Assembly (NCBI RefSeq): GCF_040958095.1
Contig: NC_091216.1
Coordinates: 6,472,069 to 6,536,068, forward strand
DNA from: Procambarus clarkii
Lineage: Eukaryota > Arthropoda > Malacostraca > Decapoda > Cambaridae
DNA: 64,000 bases
Direction: 5' to 3'
Shown one piece after another: positions 33,664-46,284 of the stretch. The stretch's first letter is position 1. Each line of letters begins with the position of its first letter. Under the pieces are notes generated by a model that was given only the letters and a program-made list of their open reading frames with translations, was not told where the DNA came from and did no database searches. The position numbers were made by a program, and so were the translations under genes.

Positions 33664-35293
33664 TGTGGGACATTTGGGGCTTGACTCTAATTATTTAAAT
33701 ATTAATATAGTAAAATTAATTACGAAGGACCACCCACTTTTATAGTAAAGAGGGAAACTGAGAAAATGTGATCATTAGAACATTCTAGATGAACCAGAAA
33801 CTATGGATAAAATACTAGAGAATATGATCATTGAAATAATTAATGGGCTGTATAATTAAATGAATCAAAGCCTCAAACACCTACATTGGGGGGGGGGGTA
33901 TTACTGGAACTCAGTACGTCCAGGAACTAGTGTGGTTCGTTCACTAATCCAATGAATAATAATCTAATCCTATGAATACTTATGAAATCATTATCATTAT
34001 CATTAAGGGGAACATAGATTATGAATATGTATAATAACAATTATAATAAACACATGTTAATCCAATGAACAGAGTTCTGCATGTAAAAGAGTACAGAAAA
34101 TAAATTCGAAGAATACAAAAGGAATTTTAGCTTAATGACGATTCCTTAGAAGTTAGTCACGACGCTTCCTCTGATTCGCCTGGACTCGTCATGGAACATT
34201 GGGAGTTGATTAACATGGGAAATGACAGCTTGGAGAATTCTTCACACACGCTGCAAAAACAATGGTTTCCAGTAGCAACAGATTAAACTACTGGATTTCT
34301 ATGTTCAATAAATGGATATTAATAAAAGGAGAAAGATAATGACCTGTGATTTTTAGTTGTTATACGTCGTCACGACAAGCTACCCAGCTATAAACCCACC
34401 CCCGATCTGATGCATCAAACAAGGTTAAGGTACTTAGCTAATATGGGCACTGTGTAAGTTAAGGCTTGCCGAAGGTCGCGTCCTAGGCTCTAGACTTGTC
34501 TTATCCTAGATACTGACGCGCTCCACTGGCCGGTCACATGGAGTTACGTAGAACCAAATTTAACAGGTTCCGTAAATGACACTGACACCAAGTGAAGGTA
34601 TTGTCTGCAAGGTTCTTCACACCTCACAGTGGCGACTTTCTTCTGGAGATTTGATAGCGTTTACCCTGGTGGCTGGGTAATGGCGTCTCCTCGTGAGCAC
34701 CCCGTAAACACGCCTACTCGTGAGCGTTTCAACACGTGGACTGGCGTCTTCTTCCGCCCCGCTCCGCGTCCTGCGTTTATTAACCAAATTATTTATTATG
34801 GATATTATCATTTCTCGCGGTTGTGCTTGAAATGCTCGGGTTAGGACGGGTTTATTATTTGGAAGAGTCAAATATTATTATTTGCCAGTTCTGTGATAGT
34901 AAACGAACAATGGAGAAGAATTAATGTCTCTCCAGGGCATTCACTCGTGACGTTAATTTCATTACTAGATAACAGCTATAACTATAAACGCTCTATTTGG
35001 CTTTAGTTGGAGATCAGTTTATCTGTAATTAATTATCACACAGAACACCGTTGTTTATGGAGAATCAAATTAAATTCTCAGGCACATTGGATATAAATGT
35101 GTTTATTACAATGGAATCTGACGCAATACTGGTGTCGGGTGACGTAAGAATTCTAGCCTTACTGTACAGATGTAATTATTAGTACATGTGAACTCTACGT
35201 TGGGTTAATTTTAATCACTACAATGATTAGTAGAATTAGTAGTAATTAATGAGAATACAACAGTGTTGTATTTAGTGTTGGAAATTTCCAACA
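33664..35293 (-). repeat. BEL/Pao LTR2 (shared by copies 1 and 2)
   Basis: 1,630 bp. It is the 5' LTR of internal 1 and the 3' LTR of internal 2, with no target duplication around it. It has an 11-G run. Confidence 0.9.
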
Positions 35294-35923
35294 TAACTCC
35301 GGGGGGAGGATTCTAGGGTCGTAGTGTAATGTGGAGTACTGACACCTAACCCGAAGTTGGTATTAATATTAGTATATTAGTATGTTAGTATGTTAGTACA
35401 CACATAACGAATGTCCCGTATTTGTTAAGGACTTGCAAGAAACTTAGGTCTTGCTAATTTCATGTCAAATGAAACATGTTATTATGAATTACCTAAAGCT
35501 AATAATTAAGAAAGTTTACAATAACTCTGAGATTGGTGTCGCTATGACATGTAATATGTATGTTACAATTCTCTAGTCTGTAAACTCTCAAGTACTCTAG
35601 ATAAATAATGTTATTTATAGCCTACACAATAATTAAAGATCTGAATCACACAATTTAAACAACAGAATCTACTGTGATGGGAATGTCCTGGGTCATAGTG
35701 ACTTGTAATGGTTTGTTACTTGACATCACACCACAGTATCATCATAGTTATCTAAATTGGGTGTAAAAGGAATTACTCTTGTTCAGAGTTGTAATAGGCT
35801 TGCAGATTCCGCCTACATTGTTGAGCAGCAGCTCTAGTGGGGCGGTTGCTCTGAGGATCAGAATTACTATCCTCGGAAATTACTGGGGAAACTGGACCTG
35901 GCTGATGTTCTCGCTCAGATAAT

Positions 35924-37966
35924 TCATGGGGGAACCAGCTTCTCTAAAGTTTTTAGAGTAGTGTTGCCTCGGCATAAAACTTTAACTACTCTCAGGACAC
36001 CTTGATGATCTGGATGAATGGCAACAATTTTGCCTATGGGCCACTCTGACCTTGGTCCATCACTGTCGACTAGTACTAGGTCCCCTGGTTTTAATTGCAC
36101 TTTATTGTAAGGACTCGAAGCTCCGTAGTGGTACTCTCGTAGAGCTGTGAGGTACTCTCGAGTCCACACCTCATTCCACCTGTTAATAACTCTGGAGAGA
36201 TGCTGGTAGCTTTCCACCAAGTCACCTCTGGTTACATGTGAAGGGTCTACCGGGTCCTCTTCGGCTAAAGGGATGAGAGGGCTCAGTAGACCTCCATGGA
36301 TCAAGTGTGAGGGGCTCAGAGGTTCTCTCTGGGTGAAATCATCAGACAGGTAGGTTAATGGGCGGTTATTGACTCGCGCCTCGATTTCCACAACAATAGT
36401 TTGGAGTTCGGAGTAACTGACCTTTTGTCTGTGTAAAGTTTTCCTTAGACACTTCTTGACTGTGCCTACCATTCGCTCATAGAACCCACCTTGCCAAGGG
36501 GCTCTCAGTGCTATGAATTTCCAGTGACATTGTCGTCTCTGTAGGACCGACTGTACTTCTGGGTGGTTCCAGACTTCTCGTAAACAAGCTTCTCCTGCCA
36601 CAAAATTGGAACCATTGTCCGATATCATTAATTTGGGACAAGATCTGCGAGCTGCAAATCTGCGGAAGGCCTGGATGAAGGCTTCAGCACTCATGTCTGA
36701 AGTGACTTCTAAATGTACGCCTCTGGTTGTAGCACACGTAAAGAGACAAATGTATGCTTTCACTAGTATATTATCTGGGTTGCCAGTGAGAAGTAAGGCT
36801 CCTGTGTAGTCAACACCAGTGGTTTCGAAAGGACGAAGATGAACCACTCTTTCCTCAGGGAGTGTTGGAGGTCCTGGGTAAGGACATACTCTGGCATCGT
36901 ATCTTTTACAGATTACACAAGATTTAATATTTGACTTAACCGTCTGACGACCTTGAGGAAGCCAGTACTTTTGTCTAAGGTCGGTGAGAGTATCTAACAC
37001 TCCACCATGTAAGGTACCATATTGATGGTGATGTAAAACAAGAAGTTTAGTGATGATGTGGTGACGAGGTAGAAGAATTGGATTCTTTGTGTCCAAGTCA
37101 ATTTTTGCATGAAGCAAACGTCCTCCACATCTTAGTATATTATGAGTGTTGGCATCATACCAGATACCTAGAGACTTAGTTAATTTATCTGGAAGATTTT
37201 CATATTCGCTTCCATATGTCTCTTGTTGTGCACGTTTGATCCAGTAGAGGATAGGATTGGGAAACTTATGTCGAATTCCTATCTTAGCAAGAAAATCAAA
37301 CACATGTGCAGTTACTCTTAATAACTTGCTTAAGTTAGAATAATTGTGAGGATCAATGGCTAAGATTCGTTGAGGTTCTGGTTCTTTCATGGGAGTGGTG
37401 ATATTGGTCACTATGACTTGTGGCTTTTGTTTGGGCCACTGACCACCAACAAGCCATGAAGGTCCATTGAACCACAGCGAAGACTTGATAAGTTGTTTTA
37501 GTGTTAATCCTCGAGATAAATAATCTGCAGGATTGTCCTTAGTAGGAACATGTCTAAATTTATATCCAACAGATAACTCATGAATCTCCCTGACGCGATT
37601 ACTGACGTAGGGAGTTTTGTTGTTGTTGTTTCTTACCCATTGTAAGACTGCCTCGTTGTCTGACCACACTACAATCTCACCAAAGTGGATATTATTGAGT
37701 GTCTTTGTCAGGCAATGAGCCAATCTTACTCCCACCAGCAATGCAGTCAACTCCATTTGAGGTAAAGATCTCTTCTTAATGGGAGCAACTCTTGCTTTAG
37801 ATGTGAGCAAAATTGATTGTGCACTATTAACTAAGTAGGCTACTGCGCCGTAGGCTTTGCCAGAGGCATCGCAGAAAACGTGCAAATTGCTGGGTAAGTT
37901 TGGTCCTGAAGCATTACGAGGAAATTTCAAAACGCCTAACTGATTAAAATCCGTTGAGAGTATCTG
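35924..37966 (-). CDS. BEL pol: RNase H and integrase (internal copy 2)
   Basis: 668 residues from ATG 37930, apparently identical in protein sequence to copy 1, with all RNase H and DDE residues present. It is separated from RT by the same TGA and from the C-terminal tail by the same C-run. Confidence 0.9.
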   Translation of the reverse strand, partial: QILSTDFNQLGVLKFPRNASGPNLPSNLHVFCDASGKAYGAVAYLVNSAQSILLTSKARVAPIKKRSLPQMELTALLVGVRLAHCLTKTLNNIHFGEIVVWSDNEAVLQWVRNNNNKTPYVSNRVREIHELSVGYKFRHVPTKDNPADYLSRGLTLKQLIKSSLWFNGPSWLVGGQWPKQKPQVIVTNITTPMKEPEPQRILAIDPHNYSNLSKLLRVTAHVFDFLAKIGIRHKFPNPILYWIKRAQQETYGSEYENLPDKLTKSLGIWYDANTHNILRCGGRLLHAKIDLDTKNPILLPRHHIITKLLVLHHHQYGTLHGGVLDTLTDLRQKYWLPQGRQTVKSNIKSCVICKRYDARVCPYPGPPTLPEERVVHLRPFETTGVDYTGALLLTGNPDNILVKAYICLFTCATTRGVHLEVTSDMSAEAFIQAFRRFAARRSCPKLMISDNGSNFVAGEACLREVWNHPEVQSVLQRRQCHWKFIALRAPWQGGFYERMVGTVKKCLRKTLHRQKVSYSELQTIVVEIEARVNNRPLTYLSDDFTQREPLSPSHLIHGGLLSPLIPLAEEDPVDPSHVTRGDLVESYQHLSRVINRWNEVWTREYLTALREYHYGASSPYNKVQLKPGDLVLVDSDGPRSEWPIGKIVAIHPDHQGVLRVVKVLCRGNTTLKTLEKLVPP

Positions 37967-39103
37967 TCATTTATCTTGTAACTCACTTGGTAACGGATCA
38001 TCCCATCCCATATGTTTCTGCCAGCACTCCTGCATTAGGAGTTTGCCCCTTATTAATATAGGACTAAGTAGGCCTAAAGGGTCAAATGGTTGACTGACAA
38101 ACGAGAGCAGTGTTCTCATGGTAAGGGTTGAGTTATCAGTTTGTACTGACTTGACATTCATCTCGTCAGTACTGGTGTTCGATTCCATGCCTAGAACCTT
38201 TAATTGATTGAGTACCTGATAACCTGGAAATTCTTTCTCGATTACCTGGTTGAGTAATTCATTATTTGAGGCCCATGACTGTAGTGGCATATTGGCTCCT
38301 AATAGTTCACGGTTAGCCTCATGGTAGATTTCTACCAGATCAGTTTGATCATTGGTTGTTCCCTGGAAATTGTCGACATACAAGTTGTCGCTAATGTCTG
38401 CCTTATAAGGGCTGTTAGATTTCCTCAAATGTGTGTCTAATGTTGCTTGTAAAAGAAACGGTGAGGACGTAGCTCCAAATAATACTGAGGCAAAACGATA
38501 TGTGATGACTTCACTGTTAGGATCCAGTGGATCCTTAATCCAGAGGAATTTTGTGTAGTTACGATCTTCCTCCTGCAAACCTACTCGGAGGAAAGCTTTG
38601 CTGATATCAGCAGTATAGGCGAAAATACCAGTGCGAAATCGTAACAGCACATCATGTAGTCTTAGTGTTAGGCTAGGTCCCGTTTGGAGACATTCATTTA
38701 AAGACACACTGCTTGGCTTTACTTTAGCACTACAGTTAAAGACAATACGAATAGGTGTTGTCAATGAGTCTTTCACCACAGAGTGATGAGGTAAATAATG
38801 ACCTATTTTTCGGTCATCGTGTTCAACAACCTCAATAAATTTACTGTTAAGTTGTTGTTGGATGAGTTGATGATACATGTTCAGTTTGTCAGGCGGCTTC
38901 TGTAGTCGTGTTAATTGAGACTGCAATTGTGAGGCTGCCATAAAATAATTTACTGGAAGTTGTGGATGATCCAACTTCCATGGGAGTCTTACCCAGTATT
39001 GTTTATTTTCATAGCCAACTGTATCCAGGAATTGCTGGTAAGTCCACGTATCATCAGGACTTGGTTGTTCAGGGATAATTCCTAAAGTGTCTAAATCCCA
39101 CAA
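37967..39103 (-). CDS. BEL pol: reverse transcriptase (internal copy 2)
   Basis: 378 residues, with the YVDN box as in copy 1. Copy-specific changes are Leu in SLTLRLHD (Gln in the others) and Ser in GMESNTS (Trp in the others). It ends at the same TGA. Confidence 0.9.
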   Translation of the reverse strand: MWDLDTLGIIPEQPSPDDTWTYQQFLDTVGYENKQYWVRLPWKLDHPQLPVNYFMAASQLQSQLTRLQKPPDKLNMYHQLIQQQLNSKFIEVVEHDDRKIGHYLPHHSVVKDSLTTPIRIVFNCSAKVKPSSVSLNECLQTGPSLTLRLHDVLLRFRTGIFAYTADISKAFLRVGLQEEDRNYTKFLWIKDPLDPNSEVITYRFASVLFGATSSPFLLQATLDTHLRKSNSPYKADISDNLYVDNFQGTTNDQTDLVEIYHEANRELLGANMPLQSWASNNELLNQVIEKEFPGYQVLNQLKVLGMESNTSTDEMNVKSVQTDNSTLTMRTLLSFVSQPFDPLGLLSPILIRGKLLMQECWQKHMGWDDPLPSELQDK

Positions 39104-39134
39104 ACGATGTATTGGTGGGTCAGAGTCAATATCC

Positions 39135-39923
39135 TCAGATATTTCTCTGAAACGTAGGGGGTGACTGTTCCAAGCCTAGACACGCCACTATTATGTTATT
39201 AGATTGTTGGTTTGTGGACGCTGAATTTTGTCTGAAAAGCACCGGTCCCGTAAGCAGTTTGCCTCCTGCAGATGACAACAGATTCATTCCGTGTTGTCTG
39301 GTGCATCCAGTTATAAATTTGTAATAATGATCTGCGCCTATAAGTATTCCAACATCAGTGAGGCAGTCAGAATTTATTTTATAATCTGCTAGCCTCATGC
39401 GGTTTCGTCTAAGATGTCTCGCAGTGCGAGCTAACCCTGTGACCTGCAGGTCTGTAGGAAGTTTATCAACTATTACTGCTTGTATTGGACTAGTGGAAGA
39501 TCCGAGTCTCACTAATACCTTAACTACTTGGTAGTCACGAGGTCCACTATTCGACAAGAAACCAGAAATATTTAACCTCACACTTTTGGCAGGTTTTAAA
39601 TTTAACTCATCTACCAATTGTTGTGTAATGAAGGTTTTCTGTGAACCTTGGTCAAAAAGACCTCTAGTGTTAATTCTAGATCTTCGGTTTATTAGTCTAA
39701 GTTGAGCTGTAGGCAGAGTGGTATTATTGCCTGACTCAGTAGCAAGTACATTTACTTCTTGATGCACTTTGCAATATTGCACTGCGGTAGAATTCGTGGA
39801 ATTCTCCCCAGTGGTCATGGTTGGTGTAGATTTTCTACATAAGGCGTAGTGATGTACACCTTGGTTGCATCTGTTGCAGGGACGTAGCTGCACTACACAT
39901 TTTTTGGGATCATGAGAGCCCAT
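39135..39923 (-). CDS. BEL pol: zinc knuckle and protease (internal copy 2)
   Basis: 262 residues, matching copy 1, with FDQGSQKTF. It carries the same -1 offset from gag and the same +1 offset to RT. Confidence 0.85.
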   Translation of the reverse strand: MGSHDPKKCVVQLRPCNRCNQGVHHYALCRKSTPTMTTGENSTNSTAVQYCKVHQEVNVLATESGNNTTLPTAQLRLINRRSRINTRGLFDQGSQKTFITQQLVDELNLKPAKSVRLNISGFLSNSGPRDYQVVKVLVRLGSSTSPIQAVIVDKLPTDLQVTGLARTARHLRRNRMRLADYKINSDCLTDVGILIGADHYYKFITGCTRQHGMNLLSSAGGKLLTGPVLFRQNSASTNQQSNNIIVACLGLEQSPPTFQRNI

Positions 39924-40963
39924 GCACCTGGTGCACTTGATATTTCTTGTAACTTTTTAATCCTAGCATTATAAGTAGGATAAACAGAGCATTGGTAGGC
40001 GGTATGTCCTTGATTGCAGAGCAGACACCTTCTCTCTTTGTTTGACTTGTTCTCTTTAGTAGACAAGTCATTGGTTATCTCAGAAGGAGACACCGAATAA
40101 GTACCTACATTTCCACTTCTTTTCCCAGTGGATGGAGTAGTTCTAGATGTAAATTTACTAGACTTATTTAAAGTCATTTTTGGTTTGACTGAAGTGTCAA
40201 CTTGAGTTGAGTTACAATGAGAGTTGGTAGAGGAGTTTGAAACTTTCTCCCCGTCTTGATTGGCTCTTTGTCTTTCGACTAAGGTATGTAGACCTTCTGT
40301 GATTTCTTTCAAAGTCAAAAAGGTCTTATTGTACATAGTACACAACTTATCTAAAGTTTCTCTTGGCAATTTTCGCTTAACAACTACTTTGGTCATCCAT
40401 TCAGCTGACTGAACTTGGACTTTGAGGCTTAAGGCCTTGAGTAAAGACTCTAACTCTAGTCTGAAAGTTTGGAGAGAATCTGTGGAATTATTGGCAGAAG
40501 GTAAATCTAGCAATTTTTGAACTAAGACAGTAACAGTTCTTTCCGTGTTATCGTAGTTGGTTTTGAGCAATTGAATAGCCAATGTGTAACCATCACTGGT
40601 CAGTGTTATATTAGAGATTACTTTCAAGGCTTCATTTCTTAACAAGCCTTGTAAATAAGTGAATTTGGTGGTTTGAGGAATGTTAGCTTTAGAGTCTACT
40701 GCATCTACGAATTTACTCCAGAAATCATCCCAACTTTCATTCTCATCACCAGAGAATGTGGGTATATTGATTTGAGGTAATTTAACCTCAGGATCTGTAT
40801 GCACAGCAGAAGCTACTGTCAGCTTGTTTTTAGCGATTTGCTTCTTAAAGGGTAGAAGCTTAACTCGTATATCTTCTTCATACTGAGCTAACTCATCTAT
40901 AACCTCCTCAAGTTCACAACTTTCTACAGAAGTTGAGTGAAGTTCTGTCAAATACAAATTCAT
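39893..40963 (-). CDS. BEL gag (internal copy 2)
   Basis: 356 residues, ending after IPKNV at a TAG that copy 1 lacks. It differs from copy 1 at a few residues (ESCELE, NKLTVAS, ELESLL) and shares them with copy 3. Confidence 0.85.
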   Translation of the reverse strand: MNLYLTELHSTSVESCELEEVIDELAQYEEDIRVKLLPFKKQIAKNKLTVASAVHTDPEVKLPQINIPTFSGDENESWDDFWSKFVDAVDSKANIPQTTKFTYLQGLLRNEALKVISNITLTSDGYTLAIQLLKTNYDNTERTVTVLVQKLLDLPSANNSTDSLQTFRLELESLLKALSLKVQVQSAEWMTKVVVKRKLPRETLDKLCTMYNKTFLTLKEITEGLHTLVERQRANQDGEKVSNSSTNSHCNSTQVDTSVKPKMTLNKSSKFTSRTTPSTGKRSGNVGTYSVSPSEITNDLSTKENKSNKERRCLLCNQGHTAYQCSVYPTYNARIKKLQEISSAPGAWALMIPKNV

Positions 40964-41957
40964 GTGTTGCTTAATATGAGCAAATTTACTTTCAGCAACT
41001 TGTAATAAATCTTCTAATTCAAAGTAATCAACAGTTGACTTGTGACAGATTTTGACATTTATTAATCTGTCGGGTCAAATGACCTTTCAGACCGATAAGG
41101 GTCCTTTTCATTTTGGTAGCCGTGTCCATCTTGTTGGGTAAAGGCTGATTGGTTAGTAAATATTTATTACTGAGATAACTGGGATATTGACTCATTCAGT
41201 GGAGTTCAATATCAATGAGAATAGCCTAATATACTTGAATAGACTATGGTTTTCCTACCTAACACGAAATAGCTAGATATTTTGTGCACTGTCTGAACTT
41301 CACCATTAGTTCTCGTCCGGTTAGCTCATCTATATCACCATCAGAGTTAATGGGGATTATCCCGCAATACACAAATAATGAATACAAGAGAAATATTATG
41401 GAGACACTCCAATCAGAGTTATCTCAAAGTTTAATCCCACCCTGTATAGGGTCAGCACAAATAGTATAATACATACACTACTGACTAGCTTAAGTCTAGT
41501 CGTGAGAATTCCTAACTAAGAACTATAAATTTATTTAGTCTGGGCTTGTACCAAATTCAGCACAATCTCAGTCTAAATTCTACCTAATAAGATTGGTAAA
41601 GATTATTGTGGTGCAGTAAGGTGAATATAATTGTGCTGTATTTTTGGGTTTTTTGTTTTTATAAGGGTGCTCTTGTACACACAGGTGAAAACATATAAAG
41701 GTTATGAGCTGATGCTCCTAGTGACCTAAAAATTCTTACTTCAGTATGAAGTGTAGGTCTAAGTGTTGTGGGTAACTGACTGTGTCCCACTAAGGCTACC
41801 TTATACATGAGGTGAAAGTAGCAATGTGTTGGTGTGACTTAGACTAACTGATGTGTTACACTGTTGGTTGACACAATTAATTAAATAGTTAGTCTAGCTT
41901 ACATCACACAAGGATTAGTTATTAATAATTAGTATTTGTAATCATAAATTTAAGCCT

Positions 41958-41975
41958 ATCCGGTTCGAAGGACCA
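41958..41975 (-). promoter_or_regulatory. Primer-binding site (internal copy 2)
   Basis: Identical to the site of copy 1, three bases from LTR3. Confidence 0.65.
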
Positions 41976-41978
41976 TAA

Positions 41979-43611
41979 TGTGGGACATTTGGGGCTTGAC
42001 TCTAATTATTTAAATATTAATATAGTAAAATTAATTACGAAGGACCACCCACTTTTATAGTAAAGAGGGAAACTGAGAAAATGTGATCATTAGAACATTC
42101 TAGATGAACCAGAAACTATGGATAAAATACTAGAGAATATGATCATTGAAATAATTAATGGGCTGTATAATTAAATGAATCAAAGCCTCAAACACCTACA
42201 TTGGGGGGGGGGGGGGTATTACTGGAACTCAGTACGTCCAGGAACTAGTGTGGTTCGTTCACAAATCCAATGAATAATAATCTAATCCTATGAATACTTA
42301 TGAAATCATTATCATTATCATTAAGGGGAACATAGATTATGAATATGTATAATAACAATTATAATAAACACATGTTAATCCAATGAACAGAGTTCTGCAT
42401 GTAAAAGAGTACAGAAAATAAATTCGAGGAATACAAAAGGAATCTTAGCTTAATGACGATTCCTTAGAAGTTAGTCACGACGCTTCCTCTGATTCGCCTG
42501 GACTCGTCATGGAACATTGGGAGTTGATTAACATGGGAAATGACAGCTTGGAGAATTCTTCACACACGCTGCAAAAACAATGGTTTCCAGTAGCAACAGA
42601 TTAAACTACTGGATTTCTATGTTCAATAAATGGATATTAATAAAAGGAGAAAGATAATGACCTGTGATTTTTAGTTGTTATACGTCGTCACGACAAGCTA
42701 CCCAGCTATAAACCCACCCCCGATCTGATGCATCAAACAAGGTTAAGGTACTTAGCTAATATGGGCACTGTGTAAGTTAAGGCTTGCCGAAGGTCGCGTC
42801 CTAGGCTCTAGACTTGTCTTATCCTAGATACTGACGCGCTCCACTGGCCGGTCACATGGAGTTACATAGAACCAAATTTAACAGGTTCCGTAAATGACAC
42901 TGACACCAAGTGAAGGTATTGTCTGCAAGGTTCTTCACACCTCACAGTGGCGACTTTCTTCTGGAGATTTGATAGCGTTTACCCTGGTGGCTGGGTAATG
43001 GCGTCTCCTCGTGAGCACCCCGTAAACACGCCTACTCGTGAGCGTTTCAACACGTGGACTGGCGTCTTCTTCCGCCCCGCTCCGCGTCCTGCGTTTATTA
43101 ACCAAATTATTTATTATGGATATTATCATTTCTCGCGGTTGTGCTTGAAATGCTCGGGTTAGGACGGGTTTATTATTTGGAAGAGTCAAATATTATTATT
43201 TGCCAGTTCTGTGATAGTAAACGAACAATGGAGAAGAATTAATGTCTCTCCAGGGCATTCACTCGTGACGTTAATTTCATTACTAGATAACAGCTATAAC
43301 TATAAACGCTCTATTTGGCTTTAGTTGGAGATCAGTTTATCTGTAATTAATTATCACACAGAACACCGTTGTTTATGGAGAATCAAATTAAATTCTCAGG
43401 CACATTGGATATAAATGTGTTTATTACAATGGAATCTGACGCAATACTGGTGTCGGGTGACGTAAGAATTCTAGCCTTACTGTACAGATGTAATTATTAG
43501 TACATGTGAACTCTACGTTGGGTTAATTTTAATCACTACAATGATTAGTAGAATTAGTAGTAATTAATGAGAATACAACAGTGTTGTATTTAGTGTTGGA
43601 AATTTCCAACA
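41979..43611 (-). repeat. BEL/Pao LTR3 (shared by copies 2 and 3)
   Basis: 1,633 bp, with a 14-G run. No internal target duplication. Confidence 0.9.
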
Positions 43612-44241
43612 TAACTCCGGGGGGAGGATTCTAGGGTCGTAGTGTAATGTGGAGTACTGACACCTAACCCGAAGTTGGTATTAATATTAGTATATTAGTA
43701 TGTTAGTATGTTAGTACACACATAACGAATGTCCCGTATTTGTTAAGGACTTGCAAGAAACTTAGGTCTTGCTAATTTCATGTCAAATGAAACATGTTAT
43801 TATGAATTACCTAAAGCTAATAATTAAGAAAGTTTACAATAACTCTGAGATTGGTGTCGCTATGACATGTAATATGTATGTTACAATTCTCTAGTCTGTA
43901 AACTCTCAAGTACTCTAGATAAATAATGTTATTTATAGCCTACACAATAATTAAAGATCTGAATCACACAATTTAAACAACAGAATCTACTGTGATGGGA
44001 ATGTCCTGGGTCATAGTGACTTGTAATGGTTTGTTACTTGACATCACACCACAGTATCATCATAGTTATCTAAATTGGGTGTAAAAGGAATTACTCTTGT
44101 TCAGAGTTGTAATAGGCTTGCAGATTCCGCCTACATTGTTGAGCAGCAGCTCTAGTGGGGCGGTTGCTCTGAGGATCAGAATTACTATCCTCGGAAATTA
44201 CTGGGGAAACTGGACCTGGCTGATGTTCTCGCTCAGATAAT

Positions 44242-46284
44242 TCATGGGGGAACCAGCTTCTCTAAAGTTTTTAGAGTAGTGTTGCCTCGGCATAAAACTT
44301 TAACTACTCTCAGGACACCTTGATGATCTGGATGAATGGCAACAATTTTGCCTATGGGCCACTCTGACCTTGGTCCATCACTGTCGACTAGTACTAGGTC
44401 CCCTGGTTTTAATTGCACTTTATTGTAAGGACTCGAAGCTCCGTAGTGGTACTCTCGTAGAGCTGTGAGGTACTCTCGAGTCCACACCTCATTCCACCTG
44501 TTAATAACTCTGGAGAGATGCTGGTAGCTTTCCACCAAGTCACCTCTGGTTACATGTGAAGGGTCTACCGGGTCCTCTTCGGCTAAAGGGATGAGAGGGC
44601 TCAGTAGACCTCCATGGATCAAGTGTGAGGGGCTCAGAGGTTCTCTCTGGGTGAAATCATCAGACAGGTAGGTTAATGGGCGGTTATTGACTCGCGCCTC
44701 GATTTCCACAACAATAGTTTGGAGTTCGGAGTAACTGACCTTTTGTCTGTGTAAAGTTTTCCTTAGACACTTCTTGACTGTGCCTACCATTCGCTCATAG
44801 AACCCACCTTGCCAAGGGGCTCTCAGTGCTATGAATTTCCAGTGACATTGTCGTCTCTGTAGGACCGACTGTACTTCTGGGTGGTTCCAGACTTCTCGTA
44901 AACAAGCTTCTCCTGCCACAAAATTGGAACCATTGTCCGATATCATTAATTTGGGACAAGATCTGCGAGCTGCAAATCTGCGGAAGGCCTGGATGAAGGC
45001 TTCAGCACTCATGTCTGAAGTGACTTCTAAATGTACGCCTCTGGTTGTAGCACACGTAAAGAGACAAATGTATGCATTCACTAGTATATTATCTGGGTTG
45101 CCAGTGAGAAGTAAGGCTCCTGTGTAGTCAACACCAGTGGTTTCGAAAGGACGAAGATGAACCACTCTTTCCTCAGGGAGTGTTGGAGGTCCTGGGTAAG
45201 GACATACTCTGGCATCGTATCTTTTACAGATTACACAAGATTTAATATTTGACTTAACCGTCTGACGACCTTGAGGAAGCCAGTACTTTTGTCTAAGGTC
45301 GGTGAGAGTATCTAACACTCCACCATGTAAGGTACCATATTGATGGTGATGTAAAACAAGAAGTTTAGTGATGATGTGGTGACGAGGTAGAAGAATTGGA
45401 TTCTTTGTGTCCAAGTCAATTTTTGCATGAAGCAAACGTCCTCCACATCTTAGTATATTATGAGTGTTGGCATCATACCAGATACCTAGAGACTTAGTTA
45501 ATTTATCTGGAAGATTTTCATATTCGCTTCCATATGTCTCTTGTTGTGCACGTTTGATCCAGTAGAGGATAGGATTGGGAAACTTATGTCGAATTCCTAT
45601 CTTAGCAAGAAAATCAAACACATGTGCAGTTACTCTTAATAACTTGCTTAAGTTAGAATAATTGTGAGGATCAATGGCTAAGATTCGTTGAGGTTCTGGT
45701 TCTTTCATGGGAGTGGTGATATTGGTCACTATGACTTGTGGCTTTTGTTTGGGCCACTGACCACCAACAAGCCATGAAGGTCCATTGAACCACAGCGAAG
45801 ACTTGATAAGTTGTTTTAGTGTTAATCCTCGAGATAAATAATCTGCAGGATTGTCCTTAGTAGGAACATGTCTAAATTTATATCCAACAGATAACTCATG
45901 AATCTCCCTGACGCGATTACTGACGTAGGGAGTTTTGTTGTTGTTGTTTCTTACCCATTGTAAGACTGCCTCGTTGTCTGACCACACTACAATCTCACCA
46001 AAGTGGATATTATTGAGTGTCTTTGTCAGGCAATGAGCCAATCTTACTCCCACCAGCAATGCAGTCAACTCCATTTGAGGTAAAGATCTCTTCTTAATGG
46101 GAGCAACTCTTGCTTTAGATGTGAGCAAAATTGATTGTGCACTATTAACTAAGTAGGCTACTGCGCCGTAGGCTTTGCCAGAGGCATCGCAGAAAACGTG
46201 CAAATTGCTGGGTAAGTTTGGTCCTGAAGCATTACGAGGAAATTTCAAAACGCCTAACTGATTAAAATCCGTTGAGAGTATCTG
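44242..46284 (-). CDS. BEL pol: RNase H and integrase (internal copy 3)
   Basis: 668 residues from ATG 46248. One visible difference from copies 1 and 2: Asn in place of Lys in the ILVNAY stretch of the integrase core. Catalytic residues are unchanged. Confidence 0.9.
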   Translation of the reverse strand, partial: QILSTDFNQLGVLKFPRNASGPNLPSNLHVFCDASGKAYGAVAYLVNSAQSILLTSKARVAPIKKRSLPQMELTALLVGVRLAHCLTKTLNNIHFGEIVVWSDNEAVLQWVRNNNNKTPYVSNRVREIHELSVGYKFRHVPTKDNPADYLSRGLTLKQLIKSSLWFNGPSWLVGGQWPKQKPQVIVTNITTPMKEPEPQRILAIDPHNYSNLSKLLRVTAHVFDFLAKIGIRHKFPNPILYWIKRAQQETYGSEYENLPDKLTKSLGIWYDANTHNILRCGGRLLHAKIDLDTKNPILLPRHHIITKLLVLHHHQYGTLHGGVLDTLTDLRQKYWLPQGRQTVKSNIKSCVICKRYDARVCPYPGPPTLPEERVVHLRPFETTGVDYTGALLLTGNPDNILVNAYICLFTCATTRGVHLEVTSDMSAEAFIQAFRRFAARRSCPKLMISDNGSNFVAGEACLREVWNHPEVQSVLQRRQCHWKFIALRAPWQGGFYERMVGTVKKCLRKTLHRQKVSYSELQTIVVEIEARVNNRPLTYLSDDFTQREPLSPSHLIHGGLLSPLIPLAEEDPVDPSHVTRGDLVESYQHLSRVINRWNEVWTREYLTALREYHYGASSPYNKVQLKPGDLVLVDSDGPRSEWPIGKIVAIHPDHQGVLRVVKVLCRGNTTLKTLEKLVPP